NCBI GenBank assembly: GCA_021770345.1
Contig: JAETRD010000005.1
Span: 62,001-126,000 of the forward strand
Length of the DNA: 64,000 nucleotides
Origin: Lachnospiraceae bacterium
GTDB lineage: Bacteria > Bacillota > Clostridia > Lachnospirales > Lachnospiraceae
Reading direction: 5' to 3'
Shown here: positions 56,793-64,000 of the stretch, one piece after another
How positions within the stretch are numbered: the stretch's first letter is position 1
Layout: every line of letters starts with the position of its first letter
The notes under the pieces: generated by a model
The model's input: only the letters and a program-made list of their open reading frames with translations
Databases searched by the model: none
Told to the model about the DNA's origin: nothing
Made by a program: the position numbers and the translations under genes

Positions 56793-57704
56793 CTATTTCA
56801 CCGCAAGTGCAAACGCATAGCAGGTCATTCCCATCTGTACCACTTCGTCATCAAGCTGCAGAAGGTAAGTGAGCAACTCGCTTTCCTCTGGAATATTTTC
56901 CAGAATGAACTGAATCGCCAGATGATATACGATTCCTCCCGTCGGAATAACCAGTGGTTCCTTAAAAGTCTCGTATATCGCCGGGAGAATCGCTTCCGAA
57001 TCCGCAGCCTCTGAGGGGTCCGCTTTCAGCATCGCTTCCAGACTCGGCCGCGTGATGCAGCGCGACAGTTTTCTGCCATCCTTTCGCACAAACAGATCAT
57101 CCGGGAAAAAGGAGCGAACGCCATTGGCAATGATCATCTCCATGTCCCACCACTGAAATCTGTTTCTGCCTACAAAATCGTTGCAGAAAAATATTCCGCC
57201 CTCTTTTAAAACGTCATATGATTTCCGGACAGCCGCCGCTGCATCCGGCATGTGGTGCAGGCTGTTATCCCAAAACACCATATCAAATGTCCCGTCCGCA
57301 TACCCGGACTCGAAAAAGTCCTCGTTCAGAAAAAACATTCTGTCCGACAGCCCCTTTTCTTCTGCCCGCTGTCTGCCGATTCTGACGGCCTCCTCTGACA
57401 GATCAAAACATATGAATTCCTTTACAAGTTTTTCCTCCACGAATCGCATTTCCTTGCTGCCGAGACCACAGCCGATTGACAGGGCCCTCTCTATCGTCCC
57501 CTCCTCCGGAAGTATCTGTTTCAGAAGCTTACTCCCTCCCGCGTTCCAACCGTCTAACGGCTCCCCGCAGATTGCTTTATTGATATGTCGAATAATCTGT
57601 GGAGACTGCCACCAGTTACTTCTGGCATCCGCCTCCTTTATACCGGCAGAATAATTAGCCGACCAAACCTCGTCTATTTTGCGATCTTCTTCCCGCATCC
57701 ACAT
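56793..57704 (-). CDS. Class I SAM-dependent methyltransferase
   Basis: A 303-residue methyltransferase, first gene of the 16 kb unit. The SAM motif is ALSIGCGLGSKEMRFVEE near 78-95, FICFDLSEEAVRIGRQRAEE follows, and DMVFWDNSLHHMPDAAAAVRKSYDVLKEGGIFFCND is the later core. The N-terminus (VWSANYSAGIKEADARSNWWQSP) is seen in methyltransferases of glycan clusters. The GTG start of the next gene lies 22 bases past its stop. Confidence 0.8.
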   Translation of the reverse strand: MWMREEDRKIDEVWSANYSAGIKEADARSNWWQSPQIIRHINKAICGEPLDGWNAGGSKLLKQILPEEGTIERALSIGCGLGSKEMRFVEEKLVKEFICFDLSEEAVRIGRQRAEEKGLSDRMFFLNEDFFESGYADGTFDMVFWDNSLHHMPDAAAAVRKSYDVLKEGGIFFCNDFVGRNRFQWWDMEMIIANGVRSFFPDDLFVRKDGRKLSRCITRPSLEAMLKADPSEAADSEAILPAIYETFKEPLVIPTGGIVYHLAIQFILENIPEESELLTYLLQLDDEVVQMGMTCYAFALAVK

Positions 57705-58123
57705 CTCCTCTTCCGCTGCTCATTTCCGGTCCCGCCTGCCGCATACAAAAGCGGTTGAGACTCAACAAAAAATACTGTTTCATTATACCCCAAGTCTGCA
57801 TACATTGACAACCAAAACCGCGGGATATCTGAGGCGAACGCCCCTTTTATCTCCTCTATAAATCAAAAACAGACCGTCCGCACATACGGATAGTCTGTTA
57901 GCTCTCCTGTCCCATCCTCCATGATTCTCATATCCCCGGCATCCTTTCCGTTCCTGTTATTTATATATCGGCATTTGGGGGACAATACTTTACCTTGCAT
58001 GAACAGGGGGGGGATCGGGCTGCGGCCGATACGTCCGCAACCGACCTTCCTTGCACTTTCTTTTCGCATATTGTATAATCCTAAAAGATACCCGCAACGG
58101 ACATTAAATATAAGGAATTTTTT
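57705..58123. other. Divergent intergenic region with eight-G tract
   Basis: A 419-base gap between the minus-strand glycan unit and the plus-strand FkbM gene. It contains a run of eight G (58006-58013), a perfect sigma-A promoter for the plus strand (58051-58079) and AT-rich sequence near 57770-57800 that may hold the minus-strand promoter. No gene-like frame with a ribosome binding site is seen. Confidence 0.6.
58051..58079 (+). promoter_or_regulatory. Sigma-A promoter of FkbM gene
   Basis: TTGCAC (58051-58056) and TATAAT (58074-58079) are 17 bases apart, 45 bases before the start at 58124. A run of eight G lies 38 bases upstream of the -35. Confidence 0.8.
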
Positions 58124-59326
58124 ATGAGAAACGACATTATACAGCAATCACATATTTTAGACCTGATAAAGAAAAGCCTGTCCCTGTTTCGGCAGGATTC
58201 CGCAAACCCCACGCTGCGCCAAAGCCTTGCCGATGCGGCATCTATTCTGAATCAGGCAATGTACGGATGTTCTTCGCATCCGGACCTCGCCGCCATCCTC
58301 GAGACAGATGACACATCCAGATTTTTATCCGGGCTTTCGCACTGGATTTCGCTGCAGGAAGCGGAGCTGGCATACCGGCAGAAGCTTCCGAATAAGACCG
58401 ACTATGCTTTTCACGTTTTTATGCAGCATGTGCGCTGCTCCTCCGAAGAAGCCTTATTTGAGGAATCGAAAAGCTGCCTTTGCGCCCTGCGTGCCTATAG
58501 CGGGAATATTTATACGAAACTGATCGAGGCCTACAATAAATTCTCCGATTTCTGGGGCGCGATCGACCTTGACAACTGCGTCTATGACTTAATCGTAAAC
58601 CGTGTACACCAGCTGAAGGCTCATTATGACGATTTTATCTGGCTCTACGACGCACTGGCCGACTATCGCTCGAAACAGGTGCTCTACGGTATCCTGCATT
58701 ACTGGATCACATTTGATATCATGGAGAAAAACAATCTCCGGGAAAATAATTTCTCCGACTATTACGATCTCGATCTGATCTCCTGTTCGGAAGACGAAGT
58801 ATTCGTAGACCTGGGCGCCTTCACCGGCGATTCCACACAGTCCTTTATTGACAATTTCGGCCGCTGGCGGCGGATTTACTGCTATGAGATCACCGACTCA
58901 TCCATGCGCCAGATGCGGGACAACCTGAAAGGTTATGACAACATTGTCTACCGGCAGGCCGGTGTCGGCAGGGAGCGCACGACCATGTATCTCCCCCGCC
59001 CCGACAGAACGGATTCTGCGAACCGCCTGAATGCCTCGGACGGACAGGCCATACCCGTCGTGACGTTAGACGAGGACATCACCGAGCCAATCTCTTTCGT
59101 GAAAATGGATATTGAGGGAAGCGAGCTGGATGCTCTGGTCGGCGCAAAGCGTCATATCACGGAGGAACACCCCAAACTTGCCGTCTGCACCTACCACAAC
59201 AATCATCATATCTGGGAAGTCCCCCGGCTGATGAAAGCCTATAACCCCGACTATCGGCTGTATATGCGGTACAACGGGGACTTAAACGCTTTTCTGTTAT
59301 CGGAATTTGTGACCTTTGCACTCTAA
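58124..59326 (+). CDS. FkbM-family methyltransferase with long helical N-terminus
   Basis: A 400-residue protein with an AAGGA site. The first 210 residues are helical with no known match. From about 225 there is an FkbM methyltransferase: VFVDLGAFTGDSTQSFIDNF (SAM motif), IPVVTLDEDITEPISFVKMDIEGSELDAL near 305-335, and KLAVCTYHNNHHIWEVPRLM. The TLDE and KMDIEGSE blocks are the family hallmark. FkbM enzymes O-methylate sugars or hydroxyls. It is read opposite to its neighbours and forms a pair with the radical SAM gene 31 bases downstream. Confidence 0.84.
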   Translation: MRNDIIQQSHILDLIKKSLSLFRQDSANPTLRQSLADAASILNQAMYGCSSHPDLAAILETDDTSRFLSGLSHWISLQEAELAYRQKLPNKTDYAFHVFMQHVRCSSEEALFEESKSCLCALRAYSGNIYTKLIEAYNKFSDFWGAIDLDNCVYDLIVNRVHQLKAHYDDFIWLYDALADYRSKQVLYGILHYWITFDIMEKNNLRENNFSDYYDLDLISCSEDEVFVDLGAFTGDSTQSFIDNFGRWRRIYCYEITDSSMRQMRDNLKGYDNIVYRQAGVGRERTTMYLPRPDRTDSANRLNASDGQAIPVVTLDEDITEPISFVKMDIEGSELDALVGAKRHITEEHPKLAVCTYHNNHHIWEVPRLMKAYNPDYRLYMRYNGDLNAFLLSEFVTFAL

Positions 59327-59357
59327 CTATTTGCATGCATGAACGGAGAATATAGAA

Positions 59358-60458
59358 ATGAAACTGGTTCTTTTTGGAGATATCGAACACTGGGAACGCG
59401 CCGTAGGGCTTGTCACCACTTACCGCCCGGACATTGCGATTGCGGGCTTATGCGCGTTAGATCTCGAAGGCTGCCGCGATTCCGGTGTCACCTTTACACT
59501 CAGGGAAGTCATGAACCTCTACCAAACGAAACAGATCGACGGCGTAGTCAATCTGCAAAGCGAAAATCCCTATTACTTTAACCTGTTAAAACAGCTCGGC
59601 ATCACTGAGCTTTACATGATTCCGCACACCCTCTACTGCAGGCAGGAGCTGGGTGAAGATCTCACCGGAGACGCCATCGTCCGTTCCTGCCGCGAAGCGC
59701 TCCCGGAACTTATGCAGCTCGAGGTGCATCTGGCTGACCACTGCAACTTAAACTGTAAGGGCTGCTCCCACTTTTCAAATCTGGTTCCTGACGCGGTCTT
59801 TGCCGACAAAGAACAGTTTAAGCGGGATGTGCTCCGGCTCACTCATTATTTTTCGCAGATCCACAATTTCTTTCTGCTCGGCGGAGAACCCCTGCTGAAT
59901 CCCGACATCCGTGATTTTATCGATATCGTGCGCGGCGCTTTCCCGTACACGAATCTCATTCTCGTCACAAACGGGCTGCTGCTTCCCTCTCTTGACGAGC
60001 AGCTGCTGCACTGCTTCCGTGAAAACAGGGTACATATCAGCATTTCCGATTACAGCATCTTAGACCGCGGGAAAATTATTGCCGTCGTGCAAAAATATGC
60101 GCTCTCCGCGGAACTCCGCGAGGGCAAGGAATGCTTTTCGAAGTATTTAAATCCAAAAGGCGACTCCGACAAGATGGCCGTGTTTCACGACTGCATCCGC
60201 AAAAACTGCACGTTCCTCGCACACGGCAAAATCGCGGCCTGCTGCCAGCCCTTCACCGTCCACTATTTCAACGAATACTTCGGCGAGCACCTCCCCGAGG
60301 ACGAAGGCATCGATCTCTATGAGGAGGGCCTTGACGGCTGGGAGATTCAGAACCGCCTGATTACGCCGCTGGAGAGCTGCCGTTTTTGCGCGGCCGATGT
60401 TCCATTCGACTGGGAGCTGTCGAAAGCCCCGTTCTCGAAAGAGGACTGGTGCGTATAA
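59358..60458 (+). CDS. Radical SAM protein
   Basis: A 366-residue protein. The first 100 residues look like a Rossmann half (MKLVLFGDIEHWERAVGL, NLQSENPYYFNLLKQLGI). The radical SAM barrel begins with LADHCNLNCKGCSHFSNL; Cys129, Cys133 and Cys136 bind the 4Fe-4S cluster. FFLLGGEPLLNPDI and LILVTNGLLLPSL are the usual GGE and second-strand motifs. Late cysteines (CIRKNCTF, AACCQPF, CRFCAADVPFDW) suggest an extra SPASM-like cluster. It pairs with the FkbM gene. Function unknown; sugar or peptide modification is plausible. Confidence 0.82.
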   Translation: MKLVLFGDIEHWERAVGLVTTYRPDIAIAGLCALDLEGCRDSGVTFTLREVMNLYQTKQIDGVVNLQSENPYYFNLLKQLGITELYMIPHTLYCRQELGEDLTGDAIVRSCREALPELMQLEVHLADHCNLNCKGCSHFSNLVPDAVFADKEQFKRDVLRLTHYFSQIHNFFLLGGEPLLNPDIRDFIDIVRGAFPYTNLILVTNGLLLPSLDEQLLHCFRENRVHISISDYSILDRGKIIAVVQKYALSAELREGKECFSKYLNPKGDSDKMAVFHDCIRKNCTFLAHGKIAACCQPFTVHYFNEYFGEHLPEDEGIDLYEEGLDGWEIQNRLITPLESCRFCAADVPFDWELSKAPFSKEDWCV

Positions 60459-60484
60459 TGCGACCACCCGGTACGCATTATCCT
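60456..60484. terminator. Possible hairpin between convergent genes
   Basis: ATAATGCG and CGCATTAT arms around ACCACCCGGTA lie between the radical SAM stop and the end of the gene at 60487. There is no T-run, so the role as terminator is weak. Confidence 0.35.
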
Positions 60485-60486
60485 TC

Positions 60487-61017
60487 CTAAACTTGTATCA
60501 GCTGCCCGGCTTTAAATGCCAGCAGCATCAGTTCTATCGACTGCGCATCGCATCTTCTGAACTTCAAATAATAATATAACGTATTCAGGAAATTCTTAAA
60601 TGCAACGCTTTTCTCCCCGATCATAGGCGTATGAATTTCACTGTCAAGCATAAAGCTTGTCAGACGCGTCAACAGGAACTTTTCATTCACATAAAGAAGT
60701 CTGTCGTCCTCAATCTGTTCTTTTAATTGAAGCGGTTTTCGTTTCAGCAGCCAAAACGTCTCATATGCCTTTATCTTTATTTCATTTACATGTTCGATTT
60801 GCTGATAATCTTTCAATCGCTGAATGTCAGAAAAGTAATCCATGATCGCATGCGTCAGGGCCATCTGATGAACATATGCCACATGTTCCAGATTATTTAT
60901 TTCTAAAAAATCCAACATTTCCTGGCTGATCTGCGCAATACGGCTCTCAATAACCTTCTCTCCCACGGCAGCAACCAGATCATCATATCTGATATATGTG
61001 TTTTCGATATTATTCAT
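60487..61017 (-). CDS. Hypothetical helical protein
   Basis: A 176-residue, mostly helical, soluble protein of no family I recognise (MNNIENTYIRYDDLVAAVGEKV..., then LTHAIMDYFSDIQRLKDYQ). It has no membrane segment and no Cys motif. Its ATG lies inside the last codons of the small upstream gene (8-base overlap), so both are made together. Together with the remains of the RelA/SpoT-type gene it forms a three-gene run on the minus strand. Confidence 0.6.
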   Translation of the reverse strand: MNNIENTYIRYDDLVAAVGEKVIESRIAQISQEMLDFLEINNLEHVAYVHQMALTHAIMDYFSDIQRLKDYQQIEHVNEIKIKAYETFWLLKRKPLQLKEQIEDDRLLYVNEKFLLTRLTSFMLDSEIHTPMIGEKSVAFKNFLNTLYYYLKFRRCDAQSIELMLLAFKAGQLIQV

Positions 61018-61231
61018 AGTAATCGCTTCCCGTCAATTCATAAACCATGCAGCAATTCTTACCCGGCAGAAAATCGCGGTAAGTCTGATATTCCCTTTTT
61101 TCGGCCTCTCCCGTATGAATACGGGCACTATTCCCCAGCTTATGATTGCGAACCTTTCCACTGACAATTAACGCAACCCCGTTTCTGGCAATTTCCTTTG
61201 CAGTGTTCCCCTGCATGTTTAACGCATCCAT
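61010..61231 (-). CDS. Small hypothetical protein
   Basis: A 73-residue protein, MDALNMQGNTAKEIARNGVA at the start. The ATG at 61229-61231 has AAGGAGGGG 7 bases upstream; an upstream extension of 15 residues reads through that site. It resembles no family I know. The close coupling to the 176-residue gene suggests a functional pair, possibly antitoxin-toxin-like or structural, but nothing in the sequence decides this. Confidence 0.55.
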   Translation of the reverse strand: MDALNMQGNTAKEIARNGVALIVSGKVRNHKLGNSARIHTGEAEKREYQTYRDFLPGKNCCMVYELTGSDYYE

Positions 61232-61248
61232 TTCGTTCCCCTCCTTCC

Positions 61249-62071
61249 CTACTCTTCCATCACCCACTGCAAGCATTTATATGGTGTATTCCCTGATTCC
61301 GTTTTATTTCCTGTTCCCTTATCTTCCTTTTTGCCTGTTGCTTCTGTCACTGTTTTCTTAATCTGATTTTCCTTTGCATAATTATCGTCATCCGATCCTG
61401 ATTTTTCAAGTGCTTTTATCTCAAGCTTCTTTAAACGGTTAAAAAATCCGCTCATCTCATCTGCCAGACCCGACAGACGGTTTAGCAATTCCGTATATTC
61501 TTTTAGAATCTCATCATCCTGATAATAAGGATACACAACTGCATGGTCAATTTCACCCCACCCTTCCTCAAACAAGGTCCGCACCTGTATCTCCAGATAT
61601 ACTCCTCTGTATTTTATGATATAATGCACCGAACGATACACTTTACCGTCTATAATGCTGTCAGGAGAAAGCACCTCGTCATAGATATCCCGCGCATCGC
61701 CGTTTCGTATATGAACCTTAGGCTTCTCGGCAATATAGATCTGTAATAAACTTTTCGTAATTCGATTTATCCAGATTTCTATATTTGTTTTGATTATCCT
61801 GCTTTTTCCGTATGATTTTTGCTAACAAATGCTCCGGGTTTTTTACCCTTGATCGTATCGAATGGATTTTTACACCTTCTTCATCGGTGTCTTTATTCAC
61901 ATCTTTCAAATAAGTGTTCAGAAATTCTTCTAATATGTCCTCATATTTTTTACGTTTATTTAAGTCGAAGTCTTCATATACATCACACAATTCTTCCCAC
62001 GGCATATCCGCACTTTGAAACAATTCTTCCGTGATATTGTACTTTTTTAAAAAAAGCTCTTTTGCGATCAC
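61249..62071 (-). pseudogene. Broken RelA/SpoT-type (p)ppGpp synthetase gene
   Basis: Two frames together cover most of a stand-alone RelA/SpoT-domain protein (COG2357 type). The N-terminal part (62071-61718) has the usual IHSIRSRVKNPEHLLAKIIRKK and NYEKFITDL, then stops. The C-terminal part, in the next frame (GDARDIYDEVLSPDSI, then VYRSVHYIIKYRGVYLEIQVRTLFEEGWGEIDH and YPYYQDDEILKEY), runs to 61249. Between them the normal IGIRxLHLFKxxW... segment of about 30 residues is absent, so a small deletion has shifted the frame. The lost part is in the catalytic domain, so activity is unlikely. Confidence 0.72.
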
Positions 62072-62245
62072 CCGTTCTACCTCAGATATATTCCTATACC
62101 GCCCTTTATCTCTGTACTATCATTGTCATCAGTTTATTACAGAAATATCGTTATTTCAAGCTTTTTATAAAAATTTGAGATTATCTGTAAATTTAAGATT
62201 ATCATCGGCGATTGACAGAACCAACCTCGGTACCGTCAATCATCC

Positions 62246-63070
62246 TCAAAGCTGCAGCGTTTTCTCTAACAGCTGTAAAACCGGCTCGAGAAGCCCTGCA
62301 CGCTCTGCGTCTTCCGCAATAATTTCCACACGGTGGTCAAAGGCTCCCGCCGCAAGATAATCGGTTTTGTACTTCCCGAGTATCTCGCAGCTCGCGAGCA
62401 GGTACTGCGCGGAATTGCCGGAGATTCCCTCCGTGCCGAACTCCGCGTCCAGATACACCTCATCCAGAAAAATCGCATGGTACTTCTTTGCGAGCCGAAG
62501 CACAAACTCGTAATCCTCGAGGCACCGCAGCCCCTCGTCCATATCTCCGACCGACTCCACGCACTCCTTTTTTGTCAGAAGCGTCGGCATTCCTATGAGA
62601 TTATCCCACAGAAGCTGCGCATAAATATCGCCGCTCTTTTTCTCCCGCGCAATCTTCTCATCCGGCAGCAGAATATATCTTCCCTCTCCGAGATCATACC
62701 TCAGCTTGTGGTAAACCATTCCCACCTTATCGTCGGCGCAGGCCATCGCCTCCATCTGCCGTTCCAGCTTCTGCGGGCGCCACAGATCGTCACTGTCCTC
62801 AAATGCCAGGTAATCGTATTTCGCCATCCGCATCCCGCAGTTTCTCGCCCGCGCCTGTCCGCCGTTTTCCGCCATCCGATAGTAGACAATGCGCCTGTCC
62901 GCGTATGTGCGGACAACCTCCTCCGTGTTGTCCGCGGAACCGTCGTCTATGACCAGCAGCTCAAATTCCTCCCAGGTCTGCCGCAGCACGCTCTCTATTG
63001 CTTTTCCCACTTTTGCGGCCCGATTGTATGTCGGCAGTATAATACTTACCGGTTCCCTTCCCCGCATCAC
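62246..63070 (-). CDS. GT2 glycosyltransferase
   Basis: A 274-residue GT-A family 2 enzyme. It starts VSIILPTYNRAAKVGKAIESVLRQTWEEFELLVIDDGSADNTEEVV and has the metal-binding LAFEDSDDLWRPQKL near 91-106. RARNCGMRMAKYDYL is the usual spacer. The C-terminal 70 residues are helical with no membrane segment. It lies 56 bases after the truncated GT2 gene to the right. Confidence 0.86.
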   Translation of the reverse strand: MMRGREPVSIILPTYNRAAKVGKAIESVLRQTWEEFELLVIDDGSADNTEEVVRTYADRRIVYYRMAENGGQARARNCGMRMAKYDYLAFEDSDDLWRPQKLERQMEAMACADDKVGMVYHKLRYDLGEGRYILLPDEKIAREKKSGDIYAQLLWDNLIGMPTLLTKKECVESVGDMDEGLRCLEDYEFVLRLAKKYHAIFLDEVYLDAEFGTEGISGNSAQYLLASCEILGKYKTDYLAAGAFDHRVEIIAEDAERAGLLEPVLQLLEKTLQL

Positions 63071-63126
63071 CGCTCCCCACTTTCAATCCAAAACGGCATC
63101 GACGGTTTATGCTTTCTCTTTTCAGA

Positions 63127-64000
63127 TCAAGCTTCCGCCTCCGTCCCCGCATTGATATACTCGATAATCATCCTGCCGGCAGCAAGAAACTGCTCCCTGC
63201 CGAGATCCTTTTCGATAAGCCCGAGCATGACGGTCTGAATATTTTCCATCTGCAGATAAGGGTTTTCCTTATAATCGGGAAATAATTTCCGCACGGTCTT
63301 CACCATCTCAAGATAGATCTCATACGGCGGCTCGTCGAACAGTCCCCATATGATGCGGAGCGTGTTGCAGTAATACATATTTAAAAAGTCGCGCTCAATC
63401 TGCCAGTGAAACCGCTCCGCAATTCCAAGTTCATGATACTTTGCAAGCTTCATCAACTCGATCTGCAGCCGGTCAAAGTGGTAGCTCTGATTCCTTTTAT
63501 GCATCGTGGACTCGCCGTGCTGCCGGTAATGGTACAGATACCGGCTGATATGGCAGAAGCTTTTCACATAGAGCAAAATGATATCCCCGAGAAAATTGTC
63601 CTCATAGCGCAGCTTTTCCGGGAAAGAAAGCCCGTTATCGACAATAAGCTCTCTCCGGTAAAGCTTTGTCGCCATCGAGGATTCCTCGGCAATGCAAAAC
63701 TGCGTGATCCAGTGTGTGCCGCCTTCCATAATGCTCTTTTCAAATGTGACGAGTGTCTCCTCCTGCACATCCGCGCCGCCCGCGTCACGGGTTTCGCCGC
63801 AGGCCGCACCGGAATCCGCGCTGCACCAGACGCCGGCACCGTCGGGAAATTCCCACTGCATCCGGCAATCCACAATGTCGCATCCGCGCCGCTTTGCATA
63901 CTCGTACAGCGTCCGGTACATATCGTCGTCAACCCAGTCGTCGGAGGCGGCAAACGCAATATACTCCCCCTCGGCGTACTGCAGTCCCGCGTTCATCGCG
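63127..64000 (-). CDS. GT2 glycosyltransferase, partial (N-terminus off window)
   Basis: The frame is open to the right edge, so the first part, with the VSVIIP...DDGSxD motifs, is outside. What is seen starts near AMNAGLQYAEGEYIAFAASDDWVDDDMYRTLYEYA, the metal-binding end of a GT2 domain, then FPEKLRYEDNFLGDIILLYV and a helical tail. The FPEKLRYEDNFLG block (catalytic Asp/Glu region) is typical. It appears to belong with the GT2 gene downstream of it. Confidence 0.82.
   Translation of the reverse strand, partial: AMNAGLQYAEGEYIAFAASDDWVDDDMYRTLYEYAKRRGCDIVDCRMQWEFPDGAGVWCSADSGAACGETRDAGGADVQEETLVTFEKSIMEGGTHWITQFCIAEESSMATKLYRRELIVDNGLSFPEKLRYEDNFLGDIILLYVKSFCHISRYLYHYRQHGESTMHKRNQSYHFDRLQIELMKLAKYHELGIAERFHWQIERDFLNMYYCNTLRIIWGLFDEPPYEIYLEMVKTVRKLFPDYKENPYLQMENIQTVMLGLIEKDLGREQFLAAGRMIIEYINAGTEAEA

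Noticed and set aside
57863-58147. A 94-codon minus-strand frame in the intergenic region
   Set aside because: No ribosome binding site, no similarity, and it overlaps a plus-strand promoter and the FkbM start.

Overview
The window reads as a chromosomal segment of a flagellated, probably spore-forming Clostridia, most likely a Lachnospiraceae (Bacillota). The reasons are the rpmG-secE-nusG-rplK-rplA-rplJ-rplL and rpoB-rpoC-rpsL-rpsG-fusA-tuf order, many AGGAGG ribosome binding sites, TTGACA/TATAAT and sigma-28-like promoters, flagellins beside a glycosylation island, and a SpoIID/LysM wall protein. No genus can be assigned from the sequence alone.

Layout. 1-2551 (minus): a defence island with a GTP-start ATPase/TOPRIM-like pair directly upstream of the N-terminal part of a Wadjet JetA protein (DUF2397) that runs off the left edge. 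2934-4925 (plus): a SpoIID-like/peptidoglycan-binding/LysM protein. 5143-25235 (minus): the core translation and RNA polymerase block. It is interrupted between rplL and rpoB by about 3.8 kb carrying a flagellin-like gene, a zinc-ribbon/LRR membrane protein and a DUF4160/DUF2442 pair. 25528-37042: a flagellar region with a FlxA-like protein, a FliD-like protein, three flagellins (one with a HExxH protease domain, a flagellinolysin type; one with a Cys/His cluster), a zinc-ribbon protein and three glycosyltransferases. 37157-40352: three pseudaminic acid genes (pseC, pseG, pseI). 41548-57704: one 16 kb minus-strand unit of fourteen tightly packed or overlapping genes for glycan assembly (glycosyltransferases, methyltransferases, ATP-grasp, epimerase, split transketolase, two DegT aminotransferases, WbqC, radical SAM). 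58124-60458: a plus-strand FkbM methyltransferase/radical SAM pair. 60487-64000: two small unknown genes, a broken RelA/SpoT-type gene and two GT2 glycosyltransferases.

How it fits together: the flagellins are probably exported under sigma-28 control and decorated with a nonulosonic acid (pseudaminic-type) plus further unusual sugars made by the 16 kb unit. Two genes of that unit are split exactly at G homopolymers (ten G at 43020-43029, seven G at 56598-56604). A one-base slip joins the frames in each case, so the glycan may be phase variable, as is known for Campylobacter flagellar glycosylation genes.

A second theme is a series of tandem hairpin-forming repeats placed immediately 3' of translation genes (tuf, rplK, rplL, between rpoC and rpsL). 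The copies after tuf and rplK abut the stop codon exactly and share their ends. These, the slippage tracts, the protease flagellin and the ATPase/TOPRIM/JetA operon are the most rewarding targets.
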